In this document: in pieces, positions 1-5,862 of the stretch
Numbering within the stretch: position 1 is the stretch's first letter
How the letters are laid out: each line of letters starts with the position of its first letter
From: Thermoplasmata archaeon
Lineage (GTDB): Archaea; Thermoplasmatota; SW-10-69-26
NCBI GenBank assembly: GCA_003561665.1
Contig: PWVY01000316.1
Span: forward strand, 1-8,033
Direction: 5' to 3'
DNA: 8,033 nt
Translations under genes and position numbers: made by a program
Notes under the pieces: generated by a model
Seen by the model: the letters and a program-made list of their open reading frames with translations, nothing else
Database searches by the model: none
What the model was told of the DNA's origin: nothing

Positions 1-524
1 CTCGGGTGCTTGAGCATGACCCTACGGATGCGGAGTTCCTGACGGAGCACCATGTGGGCGAGATGGATATCGTGATCGCAGCGATCGACAAGGACGAGCA
101 GAACCTCTTGGTGAGCGTGCTGGCCAAGCGCCTGGGGTGCCCGCGCGTGGTGTCGGTCGTGGAGGGCGGGGATTACGTGACGTTGTTCCAGCAGATCGGT
201 ACGGACATCGTTTTGAATCCTCGGCAGGTCATCGCGGAGGAGATCACGCGCTTCACGTATGGGAAGTCGACCAAGAACATCTCACGCTTGGAGAACGATC
301 AAGCCGAAGTGCTTGAACTGGAGCTAAGTCCCGGGAGCGATTTGGTCGGCCAAACGCTTGAGGATCTGGCAGACACGATGGAGGGGCGCTTCGTCATCGG
401 GGCAATCACGCGGGAGGGCGAGCTCGTGGTCCCACGGGGCCAAACGATGTTGAAGCCGCTGGACCACATCGTGGTGTTCGTCGAGACACCGTTCGTGGGC
501 GAGTTGGCTCGCATGGCTTCCTGA
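1..524 (+). CDS. trkA: Trk potassium uptake system regulatory subunit TrkA, C-terminal part (gene runs off the left edge)
   Basis: This is the 3' part of a gene for the cytosolic RCK subunit that binds NAD(H) or ATP and gates the TrkH channel. The frame is open to the window edge and the first full codon is at 3. The GTG at 6 lies inside the domain, so it is not the true start. The first visible ~85 residues are the second half of a Rossmann-type RCK_N fold, including the stretch DIVIAAIDKDEQN and a conserved segment ending in NPRQVIAEEI. The last ~85 residues form an RCK_C (TrkA_C) domain with the usual VLELELSPGSDLVGQTL opening and the IPRGxTxL-like VPRGQTMLKP turn. The stop is TGA at 522-524. 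trkH follows 80 bases downstream on the same strand, so the two are probably co-transcribed. Whether the full protein has one or two RCK repeats cannot be seen. The identification is firm; the symbol rests on the trkH neighbour. Confidence 0.93.
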   Translation, partial: RVLEHDPTDAEFLTEHHVGEMDIVIAAIDKDEQNLLVSVLAKRLGCPRVVSVVEGGDYVTLFQQIGTDIVLNPRQVIAEEITRFTYGKSTKNISRLENDQAEVLELELSPGSDLVGQTLEDLADTMEGRFVIGAITREGELVVPRGQTMLKPLDHIVVFVETPFVGELARMAS

Positions 525-587
525 TTCGCCCTTGAAGCATGGACCGAGCGTTTCATTACGTCACCCTGTCTCCGCTTGTCCAGTCGC

Positions 588-596
588 GGAAAGGAG
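588..596 (+). promoter_or_regulatory. Shine-Dalgarno site for trkH
   Basis: The purine stretch GGAAAGGAG ends 8 bases before the ATG at 605. This is the clearest ribosome binding site in the window and fixes the trkH start. The 80-base gap after trkA shows no convincing TATA-like box or terminator, which favours read-through from trkA. Confidence 0.7.
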
Positions 597-604
597 CCCG
601 TTGA

Positions 605-2143
605 ATGGTTTGGCGTATCGATTGGCGCTCGAGCGTGGGCATGGTGGGCACGGTCACGAAGTACATGGCCGGTATGATGCTCATCCCGCTGGTCGTGGCC
701 CTCATCTATGGGGAGGATGTGTGGGTGTTCGTTGCCTCCATCCTCATCGTGGGGGCTTTGGGTTTAGCGATAGAGCGCGTCAAGCCGGATCGGAACCTGG
801 GGGCGCAGGAGGCGCTTCTTTTCGTTTCCCTTGCGTGGTTGGGGGCCGCGGTGGCGGCGATGGTCCCGTACGTGCTGGCTGGGTGGGGGACGGATTCGGT
901 TCTTGCTCACCCGGTGAACGCGTTGTTCGAGGCGATGAGCGGGGTCACGGCGACGGGCGCGACGGTGATGGAGGAGATCAGTTTCGACCGGCACTCGCAT
1001 GCCGTTTTGATGTGGCGTCAGCTTACGCAGTGGGTGGGTGGGATGGGCATCATCGTGCTGATGATCGCGATCCTCCCTGAGCTGGCGGTGAACGGGGCTC
1101 AATTGATGCGAAGCGAAGCCCCCGGTCCTGAGCTTCAAAAGCTCACCCCGAAGATCGCGCAAACGGCGCGCACGCTTTGGATGATTTACTTCGGGTTGAC
1201 GCTGGTTTACGTGGCGCTCCTGTACGCGCTGCATCTTGTCGGGCTTGCCCCGAACATGGACTTGTACAACGCGATCGCGCACGGGTTCACCACCATCAGC
1301 ATCGCGGGCTTCTCCCCGCAAGCGGATAGCATCGCGGCGTTCTCGGCCGCGGTTCAGTGGGTGGTAATCCCGTTCATCGTGGTCTCTGGAATCAACTTCG
1401 CGCTCTTATGGCAGGTGCTCAAGGGCGAGGCGCGCGTGCTCTTCAAGAACAGCGAGTTCCGCGCGTACGCCGGGATACTTGCTTCCCTCATCGCGCTTGC
1501 CGCGTTGTTCTTGTACCGGGGAGCGGCGCCGGTCATGGAGCTTGGGGGCGCAACGGCGGGAAGCATCGAGAACGCGCTTCGCCAGGGCGCTTTCCAGGTC
1601 GTCTCGTTGATGACGAGCACGGGGTATGCGACGGCGGATTACACGCAGTGGGATATCCACGCGCAGATCGTTCTCTTGTTCGGCATGTTCATCGGGGGGT
1701 GTGCGGGTTCGACGGCAGGCGGGATCAAGGTTGTGCGCTGGGTCGTGGTCGCTAAAGCGATGTATCGGGAGCTTTTCACGAGCGCGAACCCGCACGCGGT
1801 GCGCCCGGTGCGGTTGGGCAAGTACGTGGTGGATGAGGACGCGGTGCGTGGGATCCTTGTCTTCACGATGTTGTACTTGGTCATTTTCGCGGTCTCTGCA
1901 GTCCTTATCACGCTTGATTCGGCTCGGCACGGTGTCCATCTGAGCCTTTTGGAGGGGATCAGCGCCTCGTTGGCGACGATCGGGAACATCGGGCCCGGGT
2001 TCGGAGCGCTTGGCCCGTTCGGGAACTACAATTTCTTCCCTGATACGAGCAAGGTTTGGATGACGGTCCTGATGTGGCTTGGGCGCTTGGAGATCGTTCC
2101 GGTTCTGGCGATGTTCATCACTGGGTACGAGGAAGCCCGATGA
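605..2143 (+). CDS. trkH: Trk-type potassium uptake protein TrkH (membrane, channel-forming subunit)
   Basis: A 512-residue integral membrane protein that carries K+ inward, working with the TrkA ring encoded just upstream. It shows the four M1-pore-M2 repeats of the TrkH/KtrB superfamily. The filter-like loops are TATGAT (about 115-120), TTISIAGF (229-236), TSTGYAT (337-343) and TIGNIGPG (458-465). Other family marks are LTQWVGGMGI (140-149) after loop 1, the conserved CAGSTAGGIKVVR (366-378) after loop 3, and GRLEIVPVL (493-501) at the C-terminus. The N-terminal ~50 residues form the extra helices usual in TrkH. Length is in the normal range for the family (roughly 480-520). Loop 2 has Ala where many TrkH proteins have the first Gly of a GG pair. 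The start is ATG, set by a strong Shine-Dalgarno site. The call is firm; ion selectivity (K+ against Na+) is inferred from the family. Confidence 0.96.
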   Translation: MVWRIDWRSSVGMVGTVTKYMAGMMLIPLVVALIYGEDVWVFVASILIVGALGLAIERVKPDRNLGAQEALLFVSLAWLGAAVAAMVPYVLAGWGTDSVLAHPVNALFEAMSGVTATGATVMEEISFDRHSHAVLMWRQLTQWVGGMGIIVLMIAILPELAVNGAQLMRSEAPGPELQKLTPKIAQTARTLWMIYFGLTLVYVALLYALHLVGLAPNMDLYNAIAHGFTTISIAGFSPQADSIAAFSAAVQWVVIPFIVVSGINFALLWQVLKGEARVLFKNSEFRAYAGILASLIALAALFLYRGAAPVMELGGATAGSIENALRQGAFQVVSLMTSTGYATADYTQWDIHAQIVLLFGMFIGGCAGSTAGGIKVVRWVVVAKAMYRELFTSANPHAVRPVRLGKYVVDEDAVRGILVFTMLYLVIFAVSAVLITLDSARHGVHLSLLEGISASLATIGNIGPGFGALGPFGNYNFFPDTSKVWMTVLMWLGRLEIVPVLAMFITGYEEAR

Positions 2144-2187
2144 AGGGGATGGGAAGGTCCGAAAGTTGTTTGTGGGAGGGTTGAGTC

Positions 2188-2240
2188 GGCAGCTAGGAAC
2201 CGGGTGCGAAGGCAAGCGCCACGTTACCTAGGGTGTTGCC
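2188..2240 (+). promoter_or_regulatory. Inverted repeat / possible structured leader ahead of the permease gene
   Basis: In the 119-base gap between trkH and the permease there is a nested stem-loop. GGCA (2188-2191) can pair with TGCC (2237-2240). CTAGGAAC (2193-2200) pairs with GTT plus CCTAG (2223-2231) around one bulged A. GGTGC (2203-2207) pairs with GCGCC (2216-2220), leaving an 8-base loop. The 3' edge lies 22 bases before the chosen ATG and 5 bases before the SD-like GAGGGG. No U-tract follows, so an intrinsic terminator is unlikely. A 5'-UTR control element or an operator is possible. It matches no riboswitch class I can name. Confidence 0.4.
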
Positions 2241-2245
2241 TGCGC

Positions 2246-2251
2246 GAGGGG
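2246..2251 (+). promoter_or_regulatory. Shine-Dalgarno-like site for the permease gene
   Basis: GAGGGG lies 11 bases before the ATG at 2263. The spacing is slightly long but usable. It favours the ATG at 2263 over the in-frame GTG at 2233, which would start inside the stem-loop and upstream of this site. Confidence 0.45.
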
Positions 2252-2262
2252 ATGCCTGCCCG

Positions 2263-4578
2263 ATGAGCGAACACGAGCTAGCCAAGGACCTGGGACTCGT
2301 CTCGGCCCTAGCCATCGGCATCGGAACGATGATCGGGGCTGGCATCTTCGTTCTTCCCGGCATCGCGGCTCAAGAGGCCGGCCCGCTCGTCGTTGGGGCC
2401 TTCGTGCTTGGAGGCGCCATCGCGATGGTGAACGCGCTTTCCGTCAGCGAGCTTGGAACGGCCATGCCCAAGGCCGGGGGCGCGTACTACTACGTGAACC
2501 GGTCCCTTGGCCCCCTGTTTGGATCCATCTCTGGTTTGGGGGACTGGTTGGGCCTTGCCTTCGCGTCCGCGTTTTACTGCATCGGGTTCGGGCAGTACCT
2601 TCGAGAGCTCTTGATGCTGCCATCGATCTTGTTCTTGAACGAGATCCAGGTGGGCGCGTTGTTGGCGGGCGTCGTGTTCATCGGTGTCAACTACTTGGGC
2701 GCGAAGGAAGCCGGTAGCGTTCAGACGCTGATCGTGACGATCTTGCTGGCCATCCTTGGGGTGCTCGCAGTGGTGGGTTGGTTCAGTTTCGATTGGGCCA
2801 CGCTCGTCTCCGAGGGAGGCCTGGCCCCGCTGGGCGCAGGGCAGCTTTTGCCCGTCACGGGGCTCGTGTTCGTGTCGTTTCTGGGGTATGCCAAGATCGC
2901 CACGGTGGCAGAGGAGATCGAGAACCCTGGCCGGAACCTGCCCATCGCGATCGTTGGCAGCGTGGCCGTCGTGACGGTGATCTACGCGATCCTCGTCACG
3001 ATCATGCTGGGCATCGTTCCCTGGCCCAACCTCGATTTGGAGGCCCCCGTGGCGCAAGTCGCCGAGCTTTCCTTCCCGGGCATGCTCGCGGTGGCTGCGG
3101 CCACGTTGATGACGCTTGGTGCGCTTTTGGCCACGGCGTCATCGGCGAACGCGTCGATCCTCTCCTCAGCGCGCATCAACTTCGCAATGGGCCGAGATAA
3201 GATCGTCACGGACTGGTTGAACCAGATCCATGACCGCTTCATCACGCCGTACAGGAGCATCCTCGTCACGGGGGCTATGATCCTCGCGCTCGTCGTGTTC
3301 CTTGGGCGTGACATCGCGGTGCTAGCGGAGGCGGCCAGCGTGTTGCACTTGATCGTGTACGCGTTGTTGAACGCCGCGTTAATCGTGCTCCGTGAAACGA
3401 ACCATCCCGAGTACGATCCATCCTTCAAGGTCCCGCTTTACCCCGTCGTTCCCATCCTTGGGATCGTGTTGTCGCTGGGGCTTATCTTCTTCATGAACCC
3501 CCGCGCGCAGATCGTGGCCGTCCTGTTCGTGGCGGGCGCCATCGCTTGGTATTTGGTGTACGCGCGGCGTCACACCACGATCCAGGGCGCGCTTGGTGAG
3601 TACATCCGCGAGCGACCGGACAAGATGCCTGCGCTTGCCGTCTCGGCCGCCGAGGCGGCTTCGCCGGATGCGACACGGCCGTACCGGCTGATCGTGCCCG
3701 TCGCGAACCCCGAAACGCAGGGCGATCTTCTTCGGTTCGCCGCGGCCATCGCGCACGAACGTGGAGGCGAGAACGCGGAGATCGTGGCTGTGAACGTGCT
3801 CGAGGTTCCCCCCCAAACAGGCTTGGAGCAAGAACTTGAGCTTGAGCACGAGCGGTTAAGCCAGCAGCGGTCCATCTTGGAAGCCGCGCGAGGCCCCGCG
3901 GTCTCGTTCGGGGTGAACCTTCGGTCCAGAGCCATCCTTGCACGGGACGTGGGGCGGACCCTCGTGAACCTCGCGAAGGAGGAGCGCGCTGCGGGCGTCG
4001 TGATGGGTTGGTCGGGCAAGCCTACGCGTCGGCGGTTCATGCTTGGAAGCAACCTGGATACGGGGGTTCGGGATGCTCCCTGCGAGGTCGTTCTCGTGAA
4101 GAGCCCGAAAGCGCCTGTGGAGGATGTGACCGTTCTCCTCGGGGAAGGACCGCACACGTTCGCGGCCGTGCGCAGAGGGCTTGATCTCTCAAGCGCGGAG
4201 GCGGGAGAGATCCCGATGACCCTGGTGAACGTGCAACCCCCCAGTCCCGCAGGGGATGAAGCGTCGAGAGCCAACGGGGAAGCGTTGATCCGGCGAACCG
4301 CGGCCGAAGTGGGCATGGACGAGGAGGCCTACGAGGTCCGTGTCCTCATCAGCGACGATGTGGATGAGGCCCTCGGCGGGGCGATCGAGGCCGCGGACAC
4401 GGTCGTGATGGGGTCTACGCGGGCGGGGCTTCTGGAACGGACGCTTGGGCGAAGCGTGCCCGGTCACGTGGCCTTGAAAGCGCCAGGCACGGTGGTCGTG
4501 GTGCGCACGCCGGATGTAGAGCTTCGAAGCTGGCGGGATGTTATCAAACACCGGCTTCATGCCTGGTTTAGGGGCTAA
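2263..4578 (+). CDS. APC-family amino acid permease fused to two C-terminal universal stress (UspA) domains
   Basis: A 771-residue protein. Residues ~11-433 are an APC-superfamily transporter with about 12 hydrophobic segments. TM1 carries the unwound substrate-site motif GIGTMIGAGIF (19-29). The signature AMPKAGGAYYYV (67-78) follows TM2, and the conserved GYAKIATVAEEIENPGRNLP (208-227) lies near TM6. A linker leads to cytosolic UspA domain 1 (~474-613) with an intact ATP-type motif Gx2Gx9GS (G582, G585, G595, S596). UspA domain 2 (~620-748) has a degenerate motif with Arg at 720 and 730 where Gly is expected. The family imports amino acids by H+ or Na+ symport; the Usp tail probably tunes transport to nucleotide state (inference). 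This architecture is well represented in archaea. Substrate cannot be read from sequence. The start is ATG at 2263 because the APC fold begins right after it and an SD-like site precedes it; GTG at 2233 would add 10 residues. Confidence 0.93.
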   Translation: MSEHELAKDLGLVSALAIGIGTMIGAGIFVLPGIAAQEAGPLVVGAFVLGGAIAMVNALSVSELGTAMPKAGGAYYYVNRSLGPLFGSISGLGDWLGLAFASAFYCIGFGQYLRELLMLPSILFLNEIQVGALLAGVVFIGVNYLGAKEAGSVQTLIVTILLAILGVLAVVGWFSFDWATLVSEGGLAPLGAGQLLPVTGLVFVSFLGYAKIATVAEEIENPGRNLPIAIVGSVAVVTVIYAILVTIMLGIVPWPNLDLEAPVAQVAELSFPGMLAVAAATLMTLGALLATASSANASILSSARINFAMGRDKIVTDWLNQIHDRFITPYRSILVTGAMILALVVFLGRDIAVLAEAASVLHLIVYALLNAALIVLRETNHPEYDPSFKVPLYPVVPILGIVLSLGLIFFMNPRAQIVAVLFVAGAIAWYLVYARRHTTIQGALGEYIRERPDKMPALAVSAAEAASPDATRPYRLIVPVANPETQGDLLRFAAAIAHERGGENAEIVAVNVLEVPPQTGLEQELELEHERLSQQRSILEAARGPAVSFGVNLRSRAILARDVGRTLVNLAKEERAAGVVMGWSGKPTRRRFMLGSNLDTGVRDAPCEVVLVKSPKAPVEDVTVLLGEGPHTFAAVRRGLDLSSAEAGEIPMTLVNVQPPSPAGDEASRANGEALIRRTAAEVGMDEEAYEVRVLISDDVDEALGGAIEAADTVVMGSTRAGLLERTLGRSVPGHVALKAPGTVVVVRTPDVELRSWRDVIKHRLHAWFRG

Positions 4579-4651
4579 CGGGCGTCCAGGTGACCCGGGG
4601 GATGAATCGCAACGCTTTTCCCCGCGCCTCTTCGTCCCTGGGGACGTGACG

Positions 4652-5437
4652 ATGTTGAACCGGTGGTTCGCGGTGTTCGCCGTGCTCCTTGTCGCCTCCT
4701 CCGGGTGCGCGACGCTCACGGAGGCCTTCCGCGAGGCAGGGGACCAGTTCACGCCTGGGGATCGTGGTCCTGGAAGCAAGCACGCCGCGTACCTTGCCGG
4801 TGATACGGATACGATCCTTGTGGAGATCAGTCACTCGCCGGGCGCGTTGTGGGATCAAAACCGCAACGCAGAGGATCACTTCATCCAGCAGATTGAGCGC
4901 ATCACGCAGAAGAATGTCGAGATCGTCTCCAAGCAAGAGCTCCCCAGACACGGGCAGGATTACCGGTACTCGTTGCAGGAGCTTCGGGACTTCCACGCCG
5001 AGTATCAGGAGCATGAGGACTCGGAGGATACGGTCGTCATGCACGCGCTTTTCTTGGATGGCAAGTACGATCGTGAACGCGTTGCGGGCGTCGCGTTCGG
5101 CGCGGAAGCGTGGGCCCTCTTCATGGGGGAGATCCGGGATATCACGTGCAGCAACGATGCCCTCCTGTGCGATGGGGTTCGCGAGTGGCGCGTGGTCCGA
5201 AGCGTAGCCATCCACGAAGCCGGGCACCTGCTTGGCCTTGTCAACTGCCCCCTTCCGATGACGCACGACCGCGAATACACGCAAGACGGGGATCAGTGCC
5301 ATAGCACGAACGAGGACAGCGTGATGTACTGGGCCGTCGTCGTCCGCCGGGGCCTTACGAGCCTGATCGGGGAGCAGGATGTGCCCTGGCAGTTCGACCA
5401 GCACGATCTCAACGATGCCCGAGCCATCCAACAGTAG
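4652..5437 (+). CDS. Predicted secreted lipoprotein zinc metalloprotease (metzincin/archaemetzincin-like)
   Basis: A 261-residue protein. Residues 1-19 look like a lipoprotein signal: a short basic start, a hydrophobic core (FAVFAVLLV) and Cys19 in ASSGC. The lipobox is loose, with Ser at -3. The catalytic motif HEAGHLLGLVNC (188-199) supplies two His ligands and the Glu base, and SVMYW (223-227) looks like a metzincin Met-turn. The third-ligand slot (HExxHxxGxxH/D) holds Asn198, so another residue among His205, Asp206 or His217 may complete the site. From memory, relatives with HExxHxxGLVN exist in archaea and bacteria, so this may be family-typical. The only other cysteines, 166/173 and 199/216, could form two disulfides, fitting an extracytoplasmic location. 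The start is ATG 4652; GTG 4646 is a near alternative. ATG 4538 would overlap the permease and bury the signal peptide behind 38 residues. Substrate is unknown. Confidence 0.8.
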   Translation: MLNRWFAVFAVLLVASSGCATLTEAFREAGDQFTPGDRGPGSKHAAYLAGDTDTILVEISHSPGALWDQNRNAEDHFIQQIERITQKNVEIVSKQELPRHGQDYRYSLQELRDFHAEYQEHEDSEDTVVMHALFLDGKYDRERVAGVAFGAEAWALFMGEIRDITCSNDALLCDGVREWRVVRSVAIHEAGHLLGLVNCPLPMTHDREYTQDGDQCHSTNEDSVMYWAVVVRRGLTSLIGEQDVPWQFDQHDLNDARAIQQ

Positions 5438-5440
5438 GTG
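5436..5440 (+). promoter_or_regulatory. Shine-Dalgarno-like site for the small acidic ORF, overlapping the protease stop codon
   Basis: AGGTG shares its first two bases with the protease stop TAG (5435-5437) and sits 5 bases before ATG 5446. This arrangement is typical of translational coupling and supports the ATG over the in-frame GTG at 5440. Confidence 0.4.
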
Positions 5441-5445
5441 TGACC

Positions 5446-5649
5446 ATGAAAGTCAGCGAACAACCCGGCGCCGACCTCGAAAGCGACGCGATCGATCTAG
5501 CGCTCGAGAAAAGCATGGAAGACCTGCAAACGCTCCTGCGCTGGGTCCTCGACGCTGACGACCCGGAGGATGCACTCCGTCACTTCAGGCGCTCCAAAGA
5601 ATTGCTGGAAGAGATGGAGGACAACCTCGAACGCGTCGCCAACCGGTGA
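5446..5649 (+). CDS. Small acidic helical protein, function unknown
   Basis: Encodes 67 residues, not recognised. The sequence is rich in Glu, Asp and Leu, with no hydrophobic segment and no cysteine. From about residue 14 on it reads as two amphipathic helices (LEKSMEDLQTLLRWVLDA, then ALRHFRRSKELLEEMEDNLERV) split by a DDPED turn, which suggests a helical hairpin or a dimeric coiled coil. It starts 8 bases after the protease stop with an SD-like site overlapping that stop, so co-translation with the protease is likely. Its leucine codons (6 CTC, 3 CTG, 1 CTA, 1 TTG) do not resemble those of the protease or trkH but match the kinase gene beyond it. It could be a small partner or regulator of either neighbour, but nothing in the sequence says which. 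I take it as real because of its codon bias toward G/C in third positions and its clean start signals. Confidence 0.7.
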   Translation: MKVSEQPGADLESDAIDLALEKSMEDLQTLLRWVLDADDPEDALRHFRRSKELLEEMEDNLERVANR

Positions 5650-5664
5650 GGAACCATCAAGGAG

Positions 5665-5700
5665 GCTCCGGCTGGTGGGCTGAACGCTTCGCGTCGGAGC
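5665..5700. terminator. Possible hairpin between convergent genes
   Basis: GCTCCG (5665-5670) and CGGAGC (5695-5700) are perfect inverted repeats. Inside them ACGC-TTC-GCGT (5684-5694) makes a second small stem stacked against the right arm. It lies in the 70-base gap between the + strand small ORF (stop at 5649) and the - strand kinase (stop at 5720), where a bidirectional terminator would be expected. No T-tract follows on either side, so termination is only a guess from position. Confidence 0.25.
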
Positions 5701-5719
5701 GCCGCTTACCCGATGAGGA

Positions 5720-5862
5720 TCAACGCACCGACGTCATGTCGGCTGCGGGCATCGTGAAGTGGAACGTCGAGCCCTCGCCGGGTTCGCTTTCGACCCAGAG
5801 CCGGCCATCGTGACGTTCGACGAGTTGCTGGCAGATCGCCAGCCCGATCCCGGCCCCCCCCC
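5720..5862 (-). other. Out-of-frame C-terminal end of the histidine kinase (G2 box to stop)
   Basis: In this frame the sequence reads GGAGIGLAICQQLVERHDG, then WVESEPGEGSTFHFTMP, which is the standard closing part of a HATPase_c domain. It has no start of its own and follows directly on from the main kinase frame across the G run. It is therefore the displaced tail of the same gene, not a separate gene. Confidence 0.88.

Noticed and set aside
6..8. GTG as a true start of the first gene
   Set aside because: The codon falls in the middle of an RCK Rossmann domain and the frame is open to the window edge, so the gene is cut by the window.
1406..2215. A 269-codon - strand open frame opposite trkH, plus other long frames over trkH and the permease
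   Set aside because: These translations are rich in Arg, His and Pro with no motifs, typical of shadow frames of G+C-rich membrane-protein genes.
2233..2262. GTG start giving a 10-residue longer permease
   Set aside because: It lies within the stem-loop and upstream of the SD-like site. The added residues are not part of the APC fold.
4634..4645. GTCCCTGGGGAC inverted repeat before the protease
   Set aside because: The usable stem is only 4-5 pairs with too small a loop, as expected by chance in G+C-rich DNA.
4538..4651. Upstream ATG extension of the metalloprotease
   Set aside because: It would overlap the permease end by 41 bases and put 38 polar residues before an obvious signal peptide. 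ATG 4652 fits better.
5706..5853. The kinase main-frame tail after the G run as a genuine alternative C-terminus
   Set aside because: It reads as Arg-rich sequence with no HATPase features, while the other frame carries a textbook G2 box and ending.
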